Positions 8,652-17,690 of a stretch of DNA of 60,058 bases are shown here, one piece after another. Source of the DNA: a candidate division KSB1 bacterium (GTDB taxonomy: Bacteria > Zhuqueibacterota > Zhuqueibacteria > JANLFK01 > Oleimicrobiaceae); assembly GCA_034506335.1 (NCBI GenBank), contig JAPDPR010000014.1, positions 1 to 60,058 on the forward strand, read 5' to 3'. Under the pieces are notes generated by a model. It did not search any database and was not told where the DNA came from. It worked only from the letters and a program-made list of their open reading frames with translations. Position 1 is the stretch's first letter, and each line of letters opens with the position of its first letter. The position numbers and the translations under genes are program-made.

Positions 8652-10202
8652 ATGCGACCCGTCCTTACAGCGCGCCAGATGGCCGCGTGTGATCGGCAGG
8701 CAATCGAGCAGTATGGCATACCCGGCGTGGTGCTGATGGAGAACGCAGGCCGTGGGGTAGTGCGTGTTGCTGAACAGCTCCTGGGAACGACATGCGGCAA
8801 GAGGGTGGCCATCTTTTGCGGCAAAGGCAACAACGGCGGCGACGGCTTTGTCGCGGCCAGGCACCTGGTCAACGGCGGCGCAGAGGTGCGCGTGCTCCTC
8901 GTGGGCAGACGGGCAGAGGTCAAGGGGGATGCTGCGACCAATCTCCGCGTCCTGACCAACATGGGGCTCGTTGTCGAAGAGGTTAGCAAGGCGGAGCACG
9001 TGCCTGACCTTGGTGGCATGGACCTCATTGTGGACGCCCTGCTCGGGACCGGGCTTCAAGGTCCTGTCCAGGGTTTCATGGAGCACGTTATCGACACAGT
9101 CAATGCCACGCGTGCTCCCATCGTGGCAGTTGATGTTCCATCTGGCATAAATGCAGATGACGGAAGCGTGCAAGGCGCTGCAATCCGTGCCACGGCCACC
9201 GCCACCATGGCTGCTTTGAAGCGCGGGCTGCTGTTTTCTCCGGCCCGGGAGCACGCGGGTCGGGTAAGTGTCATTGATATTGGCATGCCAGCCCAGCTCC
9301 TTGCTGGCGGCAACGTCGATACATGGCAAGTTACAGGCTGCGATGTGGCGACAATGCTGCCCAAGCGTGCTCCCAATGCCTACAAAAACCTGTGTGGCGT
9401 GGCTCTTGTGGTTGCCGGATCAACCGGCATGACGGGGGCAGCAGTTCTAAGTGCGGAAACCGTGCTCCGAGCGGGAGCAGGCCTGGCCTATCTTGCCATC
9501 CCTTCAAGCTTGAACGCCATTGTCGAAGAGAAAGCGACCGAGGTAATAAGCAAGCCAGTCCCTGAAACGCAGCCTGGGTATTTGGGACGCGCGGCTGCGG
9601 AGCAGGTGAAGAAGCTTTTTGCGGGGGTCAACGCGGTGGCCATTGGTCCCGGCCTGGGCACGGAGCCAGAAACGGTGGAGGCGGTGTGGGAAATGGTGAT
9701 CACCTGCCCGCATCCGTTGGTGGTAGACGCCGACGGACTGAATGCGCTGGCGAAAAAAACGGAAATACTAGAGCGGAGAACCGGTCGCGTGGTGCTGACC
9801 CCACATCCGGGCGAGCTGGCGCGACTCACAGGCCAGACCAGGGAAAGTATCATCCGCGACCCGGTAAGCACTGCGCGTACATGGGCGCAGCGCTGGGGCG
9901 AGGTCTTGGTGCTGAAGGGCGCGCCCACAGTGATAGCGGTTCCCTCGGGGACTGTGTACATCAATTCAACTGGGAACGCGGGGATGGCGACGGCAGGCTC
10001 CGGGGACGTCCTCACGGGACTCATCACTGGCCTCTTGGCCCAAGGGCTAGCCCCTGAGCAGGCGGCAGTGGCAGGGGTGTACCTGCATGGCTTGGCTGGT
10101 GACCTGGCGAGGGATGAGCTCGGGGAGCGGGGGATGATCGCTGGCGACATCATGCGTCATGTGCCGGCAGCCCTCCGAGACACAGAGGGCTTACTTCAGT
10201 GA
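8652..10202 (+). CDS. nnr: Bifunctional NAD(P)H-hydrate repair enzyme (epimerase + ADP-dependent dehydratase)
   Basis: This enzyme repairs damaged NAD(P)HX. The N-terminal YjeF_N domain (about 1-215) epimerises R- and S-forms; the C-terminal ribokinase-like domain (about 230-510) dehydrates the S-form using ADP. Visible motifs are MRPVLTARQMAACDRQAIE at the start, GKGNNGGDGFVAARHL (residues about 57-72), DALLGTGL and VDVPSGINADDGS in the epimerase. In the dehydratase they are GPGLGTEPET, VVDADGLNAL, VLTPHPGELARLTG and NAGMATAGSGDVLTG. The 516-residue length is normal. The start has an AGGAG site at a good distance. The downstream VanZ-like gene overlaps the stop by 4 nt (GTGA), indicating translational coupling. 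Confidence 0.95.
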   Translation: MRPVLTARQMAACDRQAIEQYGIPGVVLMENAGRGVVRVAEQLLGTTCGKRVAIFCGKGNNGGDGFVAARHLVNGGAEVRVLLVGRRAEVKGDAATNLRVLTNMGLVVEEVSKAEHVPDLGGMDLIVDALLGTGLQGPVQGFMEHVIDTVNATRAPIVAVDVPSGINADDGSVQGAAIRATATATMAALKRGLLFSPAREHAGRVSVIDIGMPAQLLAGGNVDTWQVTGCDVATMLPKRAPNAYKNLCGVALVVAGSTGMTGAAVLSAETVLRAGAGLAYLAIPSSLNAIVEEKATEVISKPVPETQPGYLGRAAAEQVKKLFAGVNAVAIGPGLGTEPETVEAVWEMVITCPHPLVVDADGLNALAKKTEILERRTGRVVLTPHPGELARLTGQTRESIIRDPVSTARTWAQRWGEVLVLKGAPTVIAVPSGTVYINSTGNAGMATAGSGDVLTGLITGLLAQGLAPEQAAVAGVYLHGLAGDLARDELGERGMIAGDIMRHVPAALRDTEGLLQ

Positions 10203-10666
10203 GAAAGCCCACCCCGCAGCAGTTGGCGGCACTCGGATGGGCACTGCTCATTTTCGTGCTCTCGTCCATCCCCAAGCTGCCGACTATTCCGGCAGGCTTC
10301 CGGGCCATTGACAAGGTGGCCCATTTTGTCGAGTATTTCATCTTCGGGATTCTGCTGGCCGGGGCCTTCGCCCATTCGTCTGAGCACCGAATGGCGCGGC
10401 GGACCATGTTCAGCGCAGGCTTCCTTGGACTAACCTATGCCATTCTCGACGAAATACACCAAAAGTTTGTCCCCGGGAGGTTCGCGGCCGCAGAAGATGT
10501 GGTCGCCGATGCACTGGGACTGGGTGTCTCGCTTGTGGTCTACCATTGGTGGCACCAAAGATACTCCAGGCCGACAGCGATTCCCAAACCATCGTCAGAC
10601 GAAGCTCTCCGTTCTCCACAATTGGGACCTTCGACCGGTGGTGAGCACGCTGCGAACATGCGCTGA
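10199..10666 (+). CDS. VanZ-like small membrane protein
   Basis: This 155-residue protein has the family signature DKVAHFVEYFIFGIL (about residues 40-54) and several hydrophobic helices. Residues 11-25 (LGWALLIFVLSSIPK), 47-62, about 70-85 and about 108-120 are likely membrane segments. The FVEYFIFG and LDEIHQKFVPGR segments with an aspartate-glutamate pair are typical of VanZ-like proteins. The role of these proteins is mostly unknown; the name comes from low-level teicoplanin resistance in enterococci. The GTG start overlaps the nnr stop, so the two genes are translationally coupled, though there is no obvious functional link. Confidence 0.8.
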   Translation: MRKPTPQQLAALGWALLIFVLSSIPKLPTIPAGFRAIDKVAHFVEYFIFGILLAGAFAHSSEHRMARRTMFSAGFLGLTYAILDEIHQKFVPGRFAAAEDVVADALGLGVSLVVYHWWHQRYSRPTAIPKPSSDEALRSPQLGPSTGGEHAANMR

Positions 10667-10700
10667 GTCTTGTCGCAGAGCGAAACGGAGCCTTGGTGCC

Positions 10701-11354
10701 ATGCTCAAGGCGTGCCATCAGCCCAACTTCTTCCTGACGCTTTCTTGCGCACTCGCAACTTTGGCCGCGTGGCCTGTCGTCGCCGTTTGCCAGGCCCCGG
10801 TGCACGAACCGCGTTTCGTCATAGGGTTGAGGGGTGGAGAGTTCCGCGTGTCGCTGGACCGGTTCGAGGAAGTGTATGGCAGCCGGTGGGGTCTGTGCTA
10901 CGGGAGCGATGCGTCGCTGCGTGTGTGGGGCAACGTCTACGCCTTCGCTGGAGGGCGGTTTTTCCAAACCGACGGGGGGAGGCAAGTGAGTCCACACTCG
11001 GTGGACCAGCCCACCGAGGCCCGGTGGCGCGAACAATGGCTTCTGGTGGGGATTCGGCGATGGAGCTTTGGCGAGCGCAGATGGAGTTCTGCAGTCGGCC
11101 TCGGCTACGCATTCTTCTGGGTGCAAGAGAATCCGGAGCGCGCCGCGCTTAGGGTGCCCGCAGGGGGAGGAGGCGAGCAGTCTGGACGCGGGTTTTTCTT
11201 GAGCGTGAGCCTGGACTATTCGCTGCGACAGTGGCTCGGGGTGAGCGCCGAGGTGGAGGTGACTTCCGCTGGTGTTGGGGGCCGAACTGGATTTGAAGGC
11301 TCCAGCATCGGGGGGTTCTTTTTCTCTTTGGGGATGAACCTGCGGCCTTTATGA
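10701..11354 (+). CDS. Predicted outer-membrane beta-barrel-like protein, family unknown
   Basis: The 217-residue protein starts with a signal peptide (MLKACHQPNFFLTLSCALATLAAWPVVAVCQA, cleavage near residue 32; positions 10701-10796). The rest is rich in alternating polar/aromatic stretches such as RVWGNVYAFAGGRFF, WSSAVGLGYAFFWV and GFFLSVSLDYSLRQWLGVSAEVEV. These look like beta-strands of a small barrel. The C-terminus, FFFSLGMNLRPL, resembles a barrel end although it lacks a terminal aromatic residue. I recognise no specific family. An upstream in-frame extension overlapping the VanZ-like gene is open, but its sequence is not protein-like; the chosen ATG begins directly at the signal peptide. 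Confidence 0.65.
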   Translation: MLKACHQPNFFLTLSCALATLAAWPVVAVCQAPVHEPRFVIGLRGGEFRVSLDRFEEVYGSRWGLCYGSDASLRVWGNVYAFAGGRFFQTDGGRQVSPHSVDQPTEARWREQWLLVGIRRWSFGERRWSSAVGLGYAFFWVQENPERAALRVPAGGGGEQSGRGFFLSVSLDYSLRQWLGVSAEVEVTSAGVGGRTGFEGSSIGGFFFSLGMNLRPL

Positions 11355-11388
11355 GCTGCGGCGAGCCGAGTGAGCACAGGAGTGGAGC

Positions 11389-11859
11389 GTGAAGCTAACT
11401 GACTTTATGCAGAATGCCCTGATCCTGCTCGATCTGGAAGCAAAGGACAGGGATGAGGCCCTTCGCCGACTTGTGAAGGCCGCAGCCGACAACGCCGCAG
11501 TGCGCGATCCGGAGGCCTTTTTGGCGGAGGTGATTACCCGCGAGTCACTGGGGAGCACCGCGGTTGGCAATGGGGTGGCATTTCCGCACGCGCGAAGCGC
11601 GAGCGTTGGCCAGATCGTCGTGGTACTGGGGCGCCTTAAGAAGGGGGTGGACTTTGGCGCAGAGGATGGCGAAAAAGTGCGCCTTGTGGTGCTGATGGGC
11701 ACACCCCCGCAGGAAATCGCTCGCTACCTGAAGGTGTTAGCTCGCTTTGCTGCGCTTTTGCGCCAAGAAGAGGTACGCTCGCGGCTGTTCCATGCCACTT
11801 CTCCCGCAGAAGTGCTCCGCATCATTGATCAGTTTGACAGCGCAGCGCAAGAGCCATAG
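11389..11859 (+). CDS. PTS EIIA (mannitol/fructose, Ntr-type) domain protein
   Basis: This 156-residue single-domain protein matches the EIIA-2 fold of PTS proteins and of the nitrogen-PTS regulator PtsN. The phosphorylatable histidine is H67 in VAFPHARS. ITRESLGSTAVGNGVAFPHAR and VVVLGRLKKGVDFGA are the family core, and the C-terminal FAALLRQEEVRSRLF helices are typical. No EIIB/EIIC genes are nearby, so a regulatory Ntr-like function is more likely than sugar transport. It starts at GTG with AGGAG 8 nt upstream. In related organisms such domains also act as signal receivers for stress or nitrogen; the partner here is unknown. Confidence 0.85.
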   Translation: MKLTDFMQNALILLDLEAKDRDEALRRLVKAAADNAAVRDPEAFLAEVITRESLGSTAVGNGVAFPHARSASVGQIVVVLGRLKKGVDFGAEDGEKVRLVVLMGTPPQEIARYLKVLARFAALLRQEEVRSRLFHATSPAEVLRIIDQFDSAAQEP

Positions 11860-12176
11860 GGGGCGGCGCAGCCAACTGTGAGAGGCATAGCGCATGATCA
11901 CCCCCATCTCCCATCGAAGGCCGCGTGCAGTGGTCCGGGCCGGGGAGCGGGACTGGGCGCGGATCGCCTGCAGCTATAGTGTCCTGCCGATAGCCGGGGG
12001 CTCCACAATCCGCCTACACAAGGCTTTGCCAGGAGTCGCTTGTAGCGGCGATGCCTTGGGCGTGCTTCCCCACAAGGAGTCGATACGCGCCTCCTACGGG
12101 CAGGAGGAGCCGGTGCCTACTCAGGAGCGCGACTCGGCCGGCATCCCCCCACGACTGTTCAGAACGCCCTTATTCC
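11860..12176. other. Convergent intergenic region, nothing recognised
   Basis: This 317-bp space separates the EIIA-like gene (plus) from the giant activase gene (minus). I see no protein-like frame, no strong hairpin with a T-run and no RNA gene. A short ATG-led frame (from 11894) has neither a good ribosome-binding site nor family similarity. Confidence 0.5.
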
Positions 12177-15100
12177 TCAATTGACCATCTCGGCTGGGTG
12201 CATGCGGCGGTGATAGTGCCGCTTCACCTGGTGCACAAAGGCCTCCAGCTTTGTGGTCAGTGCAGCCGTGCTTGCCTCACCGTAGACCAGACTGGCAATG
12301 GGAATGTTGCCGTGTTCCTTCCTGATGCGTTTGATGATCGCTGCCGTCGCGTTACCCACCATGCAGTTAAAACAGTAGGCGTTCACGACCCCATCGGCGC
12401 CCCGACGCGCATACTCCACTATCTTTGCCACGTTCAACAGCAAGATGCTCGTGGTATCGGGCCCGAGGTACGGCTGAACCATGGCCTGCACCTCTTCGTA
12501 CGTGGCTTCGGGTGTAAGGCCAAGGCGTTGGTAAAAACGCTGGCGGATCACCTTTGCCTCCCGTTCTTCAGCGAGGACGAAGGCGGTGGACTTTAGTACC
12601 TCGAGGGCGTTGCGGCGGCTGAGTCCCCTTTCCAGGGCGTGCCGCGCACCAAACTCGGTAGTGTCCACCAAGAATGGCGCAGGCCATACCTCGCAGCCCA
12701 TAGCCTCTAACCTAGCGAACAGCTCGCCATTAGCAAAGGGGTTAATACGCGTGTAGATATCGCCTGCCACACCGACTACCGGCCGCCTCGCATGTGCGCG
12801 CACCGCCACCCTCTCGAGTCGCGCGATGCAGTGCTCCAGGGCGAAGCCCAGATTCACTTCACCGGCCAGGGCTTCTTCGATCTCGACCAAGCTTTGGCGA
12901 TAAGCGTGGTCAGTGGAACCGGGCACCTTCTCGTATGGGCGCAGTTCGCATGCCGCCTTTAGCAACAGGTCGATGATGACCAGGCCCCGCCAGAGGTTGA
13001 GCATGCCTGCGGGCTTCAGCAGCGCCAGAAGGCCGGCGGTGTCGGGAGTCATGACCTGAATGCCCGTCGCCTGCAGCTCCCTAAGGGTCAGGGCGTGGGC
13101 TGAGCCGTACTGGGCCAGGAGGCAGGGCATAGAGGTGCCAGGGAAAAAGTAGGTGCTATGGTCTGGGAGGGACTCGCTTCGCAGGAGCTTGAGGAGATCT
13201 CCAACCAACAGCGCAAAGGGGTGGCACTCTTTGCCAGAACTCACCTGGGTGCCCAGGCGCCGCGTCTCCTCGTCCGGAGGCGGCAGAAGCTTCACCTGGT
13301 GCCCTGCGGCGCGGAGCACACCTGCAAAGGCGTGGGCATGATCGGCAAAGTAAGGCAAGAAAAAGTGCCCCGCTTTCGCGGTGTGCCTGGCAGCAGAAGG
13401 GAGATGAAGACTCTTCCTAGTGGTGGGAACAGTCGCCGCGCTGATTTCCTCCGCAAAGGCCTCCAGACGGGTGATCAGTCCCGCCTCACCGCGATGTTCA
13501 TCGAATTCCAGGAACAGGTGCGGCTTGCCTCGAAGCACGCGCTCCAGGTGCTTTTGAGTAAAGCCATCCGGCCCGCACCCAAAGTTGGACACCACGATAG
13601 GGAAGAGCCGTTTGTCCCCAAGAGTGAGTAGGGCTGCGCGGACCATGTCCCGCGGGAATTTCCAGGGCAGGTCGCGCCATTCCTCGTCGAGTGCAACATG
13701 GTGTAAGGGAAGGAAGCCCATGGGTATTGCGAGGATGCCCAACCTTTTTAGATGGGCCGCAAGGTTCAGATTAAGAAACGAATCGTAAGTGTTATAGGGG
13801 CGTCCCAGAATCACGACCGCTCGTTCGAACTGGCCGGACAGAATCTGCTCGCCACGCTCCAGGATGCGCTTCCTGAACGTGGCATAGGCCTCCTTAGCTT
13901 CCCGGTAAGCCTCTTGAAGTTCCTCCTCGCTGACTCCCAACTGGGAGCACAGGGTGATGAGGCCCTCTGCGATTCCTTCAAACTCCTCGGTGAATCGAAC
14001 CTGAGGAGTGATTACACGTGTAGGCACCACGCCGCTGACCATGTAGGGTAGGGCTTGGGTGTAGAGACAGGCGTGGCTGCGGTCCCCTTCACTTCGCTCC
14101 GTTGGCGGAAGCTCCACGACGGAGGGGAGCACGATCATGTCCACGTGCTTTTCGGCGAGTTCCAGCACATGCCCGAAAGTCATTTTCACGGGCAAGCAAG
14201 TCTCCGACGGGAGCACCCCGGTCGCGCGCGAAAGGAGGAGCGGAGAACTGCGCCCAGAAATGACCGGCTCAAAGCCAAGGTGATGGAAGAGAGTGGCCCA
14301 GAAGGGGAGGAGCTCATAGAAGAGCGAGGCCCTGGGCAAGCCCACACGACCGCGCACCTGCTCGCGGTCGCTGCGCACATGCGACTCCGCCAGCGCATTG
14401 TATTCCGCAAACAGGTCCGGTAATCCGGGATCAGTCGCCCCCTTTGTCTCCCTGCTGGTGTAACGTTCGCACGTGTCGCCGAAATGCACCACCTCGCTGC
14501 CAAGATGGATACGGTTGACCTGGCACCGATTCGCGCAGTGGGCGCACTCAAAGCTGGAAATAGTGTACTCGCGACACTGGTCCATACCACGGAAGGCCGT
14601 AGGGCGACCAGTCTGGCGATAGAAGCGCTGTGCCAATAGGGCTGCACCAATTGCTCCAGAGATGCGGTTGTAAGGATGGACCCTGACCTCTTTTTGCAGG
14701 AGTGAGGAGAGGGCTGCTACCACGGCCTGGTTTGAGGCCACGCCGCCCTGGAACACGATAAAGCTGCCGATCCGTCGATTGCCCACCACTTTTTCCAAAT
14801 AGTTCCTGGCGATGGAATAGGCCAAACCCGCGGCGATGTCTGCAAGGGGCACCCCCGCTGCTTGGCTGTGCGCCACCTCAGCATCCATAAACACCGTACA
14901 GCGGCTGCCCAGGTCGAGCGGTTGGTCGCTGGAGAATGCCAACGAGGCAAACTCGCCGATGATGTTAATCCCCAGCCGCTGGGCCTGCTCCTCCAAGAAC
15001 GAACCCGTCCCTGCCGCACAGATCTTGTTCATGGTAAAATCTGCCAGACGGCCTTCCTGCAGGCTGATGTACTTGGAGTCTTGGCCGCCTATTTCGAAGA

Positions 15101-16334
15101 TGGTGTCGGCCTGCGGGAAGTAGAAGAGGGTGCTCGTCATCTGGGCGGTGATTTCGTTTTTTACCACGTCGGCGCCGATGAAGCGAGCGGCCAGGTGTCG
15201 TCCGCTGCCGGTGGTGCCCACTGCCAGAATCTCTACCTCCGCGGCGCCTTGCCCGCGAAGCTGGGCCAGCCCCTCCTGTAAAGCCTCTATGGGACGGCCG
15301 CGGGTGGGAAGGTAGACCCCAGCCACGACCTGATTGTGCTCATCCAGCAGCACGAGATTGGTGCTCACCGAACCCACGTCCACCCCTAAGAAGGCCTTTG
15401 TCCTTCTCTCGATCCTTCCATGCGGTTCTGGAAGAGTGGTCAACGCTGGTCGTTTCAGCGGTGGGAGTCTGTCAAGGCCTGGGGTCACACTTCCTGCTCT
15501 CTTGAGCCGGCGGAGCAAAGTGTCGATGCGCAGGCGTGGTGCATCGTGAGCCCGTGCTGCCATCGCGGCCCCTATGGCCGGGAAGAAGGCAAAGTGCCGC
15601 GGCACGTGGGAGATTGTTGGCTGCAGGCCCAGGACCTCGCGGAACGCCCGCACCAGACCAGGGTTGGCCATGGCCCCGCCGATCATGACTACCGGCAGTG
15701 CCAAAGGACGGCCGGCGAGCACGGTGGCGACAAAGTTGCGCGCCAGGGCCAGGCAAAGGCCATAGGCGATTTCCTCCAAGGGAGTCCCTTTTTGCTGCAG
15801 GTGGATCATGTCCGACTTGGCGAAGACGCTGCAGCGGCCGGCGATGGTGGCACCACGTGGGGCCCGGGCGGCAAGCTTGCCCAGCTGCTTGACGCTGATT
15901 TGCAATCGCGCGGCCTGCTCCTCCAGAAAGGCCCCAGAGCCCGCCGCGCATAACTCATTCATGGCGTACTCTGCAATGGCCACCTCACCACCCTCTCTCT
16001 GGGATTCCAACTGCAGCCATTTGGTGAATTGCGCCCCCACTTCGATGATCGAAGCAGCTTTGGGACAGAGGAGGGCCGCACCTCGTGCTGCAGCCAAAAG
16101 CTCGTTCTGTGGCGGCACATCCAGTAGTGACGAGACGAGTTCTTTGCCAACACCGGTCACTGCCACGCCAATCGGAGTAGGGGGAAGGCGTCTCTCCACT
16201 CTGCTGAGCAGTTCGGACAAGGTGTCCAGAGGTCGCCCCTTAGCCGCGGAGGCAAGGGTCATCGCCACCTTGTCCCCCTCGTCGAGCAGTGCAATCTTCA
16301 CATGCGAAGAGCCGACATCAATCCCACACCACAT
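12177..16334 (-). CDS. Giant 2-hydroxyacyl-CoA dehydratase activator-like protein (two activase domains + DUF2229 + dehydratase-like C-terminus)
   Basis: At about 1385 residues this belongs to the long fused CoA-activase family (COG1924 with COG3580/3581-like parts). Two ASKHA-fold ATPase domains come first (about 1-270 and 315-580), each with a G[IV]DVGS motif. Each also has a cysteine-bearing pair equivalent to the [4Fe-4S] ligands of HgdC: NELCAAGSG / AGRCSVFAKSD and NKICAAGTG / GSRCTVFMDAE. A cysteine segment ECAHCANRCQVNR (near 620) could bind another cluster. The DUF2229-like and HgdB-like parts follow (about 680-1385). Activases use ATP to drive electron transfer into dehydratases; the substrate of the fused form is unknown. 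The start is set at the second Met (16334), which has AAGGAGA 5-6 nt upstream; the first Met (16367) lacks such a site. Confidence 0.88.
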   Translation of the reverse strand: MWCGIDVGSSHVKIALLDEGDKVAMTLASAAKGRPLDTLSELLSRVERRLPPTPIGVAVTGVGKELVSSLLDVPPQNELLAAARGAALLCPKAASIIEVGAQFTKWLQLESQREGGEVAIAEYAMNELCAAGSGAFLEEQAARLQISVKQLGKLAARAPRGATIAGRCSVFAKSDMIHLQQKGTPLEEIAYGLCLALARNFVATVLAGRPLALPVVMIGGAMANPGLVRAFREVLGLQPTISHVPRHFAFFPAIGAAMAARAHDAPRLRIDTLLRRLKRAGSVTPGLDRLPPLKRPALTTLPEPHGRIERRTKAFLGVDVGSVSTNLVLLDEHNQVVAGVYLPTRGRPIEALQEGLAQLRGQGAAEVEILAVGTTGSGRHLAARFIGADVVKNEITAQMTSTLFYFPQADTIFEIGGQDSKYISLQEGRLADFTMNKICAAGTGSFLEEQAQRLGINIIGEFASLAFSSDQPLDLGSRCTVFMDAEVAHSQAAGVPLADIAAGLAYSIARNYLEKVVGNRRIGSFIVFQGGVASNQAVVAALSSLLQKEVRVHPYNRISGAIGAALLAQRFYRQTGRPTAFRGMDQCREYTISSFECAHCANRCQVNRIHLGSEVVHFGDTCERYTSRETKGATDPGLPDLFAEYNALAESHVRSDREQVRGRVGLPRASLFYELLPFWATLFHHLGFEPVISGRSSPLLLSRATGVLPSETCLPVKMTFGHVLELAEKHVDMIVLPSVVELPPTERSEGDRSHACLYTQALPYMVSGVVPTRVITPQVRFTEEFEGIAEGLITLCSQLGVSEEELQEAYREAKEAYATFRKRILERGEQILSGQFERAVVILGRPYNTYDSFLNLNLAAHLKRLGILAIPMGFLPLHHVALDEEWRDLPWKFPRDMVRAALLTLGDKRLFPIVVSNFGCGPDGFTQKHLERVLRGKPHLFLEFDEHRGEAGLITRLEAFAEEISAATVPTTRKSLHLPSAARHTAKAGHFFLPYFADHAHAFAGVLRAAGHQVKLLPPPDEETRRLGTQVSSGKECHPFALLVGDLLKLLRSESLPDHSTYFFPGTSMPCLLAQYGSAHALTLRELQATGIQVMTPDTAGLLALLKPAGMLNLWRGLVIIDLLLKAACELRPYEKVPGSTDHAYRQSLVEIEEALAGEVNLGFALEHCIARLERVAVRAHARRPVVGVAGDIYTRINPFANGELFARLEAMGCEVWPAPFLVDTTEFGARHALERGLSRRNALEVLKSTAFVLAEEREAKVIRQRFYQRLGLTPEATYEEVQAMVQPYLGPDTTSILLLNVAKIVEYARRGADGVVNAYCFNCMVGNATAAIIKRIRKEHGNIPIASLVYGEASTAALTTKLEAFVHQVKRHYHRRMHPAEMVN

Positions 16335-16379
16335 GGCAGTCTCCTTCCTGGCTCCACCATTGCTCATGCCTACACAAGA

Positions 16380-16420
16380 CGCGGGGGTGCCGTTCTTAGG
16401 CGGACACCCCCGCGGTTTTT
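16380..16420 (+). terminator. Strong intrinsic-terminator-like hairpin with T-tract
   Basis: CGCGGGGGTG (16380-16389) pairs perfectly with CACCCCCGCG (16405-16414) and is followed on the plus strand by GTTTTTATTT. The neighbouring genes are on the minus strand, so the T-tract points against them. On the minus strand it would lie between the C1 peptidase gene and the activase gene, preceded by A-run and followed by only TCTTGTG. It may stop antisense transcripts or weakly terminate in both directions. Confidence 0.6.
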
Positions 16421-16472
16421 ATTTCGAGTACGGCGCAGGATACTAGAAAGTTCCTGCCCGTACGTGATCTAC

Positions 16473-17654
16473 TTATTGGAATTTGGCCATTAGCTCGGGA
16501 ATAGCATCCTTGTGCACCATGAATACCAAGACCTTGAGGCGCACGTAGTCGCCCCTGTAGAAAAAGTAGCCTTTGTGCTCCCCGCGGAAAGCACTCGAGC
16601 CCGAGTCCTTGATAAGGAACCAGTCGTGGTCGCCGATACGCTGGTAGCCCACCGCATGGATGGCATGGTCATCGGTAGTGGTTCCGTTGTAGATGCGGAA
16701 CTCCCGAGAATCCTGGTTGATGAACCCGGGCGGGACATCGAAGGTAGGCACAATCGCCACGTCGTCTTCGCCGCTCTTGCCTGGTTCGGAGGTATCTGCA
16801 GCCAATGCCGCCGTGTACCCGCGCTGCAAAGCCGTTTTCAGCGCCTGGTAGAATTCATCCAGGGGTACGTTGTAGTAGTCCTTGCAATGCCACCAATTGT
16901 CCGGCACCTTGTACTCAGCCTTGGTGTAGAACGGTTCAGACTTGGTGGACATGACCGACACGTAGGCCTCGAGCGGCAGGCGAAGCTCTCTTTCCAGGTA
17001 CTCCTTGGGCGACATCCTCTTTTTGCCGACCGTAATCGTCGTCGGCGGCTCGCCCAGATGCCTGTTGAGCGTCTTCTTGATGTGGGCGATCACCTGCTCT
17101 TCGTCCCAAAGCTCATGTTGCTTGACAAATCGCAGGTAGTCACTCATCTCCTGTTCCAGCTTGCCATGGTCGTGTTGCTCTCTGCCCTCTTTACGGCCCG
17201 TATAGGCTTCAGCCGGCACCGCGCCGTACTGTTTCATCCGCTCGACGACTGCGTTCAGTTCCGAGCCCTGCGCAAAGTGCGAATCCCCTTTTTCGCGCAC
17301 GAAGCGGCGTGCCTTTTCCACATATTCGTAGTAGACCGTGTGCATTTCCGAGAGCTTTACCTCTCCGCGGCCCAAGCGCTTGAGCTCCGACTCCAGGAAA
17401 GAGGTGCCGGCGAAGGCCCAGCAGGTGCCCGTACGGCCCTGACTGAGCGGGGGCAAGTGGAAAAGGGGGGCAAAGAGTTCCACTGATGCGGGTTTGGCTA
17501 CCTTGGAAAAGTCCAGCGTAAGGGTAGTGCGCTCTCTCCCCTGGACTTCGGTCACTTTGTAGATCACCGTATCGAGGGGAGCCTGGGAAAAAGCCGTTTT
17601 CAGAGGCATGGAGAGCGCTATTGCGACCACAACAAGCATCGAGCAACGTTTCAT
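16473..17654 (-). CDS. Secreted C1-family (papain/bleomycin-hydrolase-like) cysteine peptidase
   Basis: This is an exported cysteine peptidase or aminopeptidase C relative. A signal peptide is clear in the first 24 residues. The catalytic cysteine is C78 in QGRTGTCWAF; the histidine is H330 in DDHAIHAVGY. At the place of the usual Asn (ENSWG) the sequence reads KDSGSS with D350. I recall the KDSG form from C1 peptidases of Bacteroidetes-type bacteria, so it is probably a subfamily trait and not a defect. The 393-residue length is in range. It starts 36 bp after the dipeptidase stop with a GGGAGG site, so the two peptidases form an operon for extracytoplasmic peptide breakdown. Confidence 0.85.
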   Translation of the reverse strand: MKRCSMLVVVAIALSMPLKTAFSQAPLDTVIYKVTEVQGRERTTLTLDFSKVAKPASVELFAPLFHLPPLSQGRTGTCWAFAGTSFLESELKRLGRGEVKLSEMHTVYYEYVEKARRFVREKGDSHFAQGSELNAVVERMKQYGAVPAEAYTGRKEGREQHDHGKLEQEMSDYLRFVKQHELWDEEQVIAHIKKTLNRHLGEPPTTITVGKKRMSPKEYLERELRLPLEAYVSVMSTKSEPFYTKAEYKVPDNWWHCKDYYNVPLDEFYQALKTALQRGYTAALAADTSEPGKSGEDDVAIVPTFDVPPGFINQDSREFRIYNGTTTDDHAIHAVGYQRIGDHDWFLIKDSGSSAFRGEHKGYFFYRGDYVRLKVLVFMVHKDAIPELMAKFQ

Positions 17655-17690
17655 CTTACGCCTCCCATCAAAAGGTTTGTGCTCCTGGGA

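Noticed and set aside
10437..10700. N-terminal extension of the outer-membrane-like protein overlapping the VanZ-like gene
   Set aside because: The extension is the shadow of the VanZ frame; a clear signal peptide starts at 10701.
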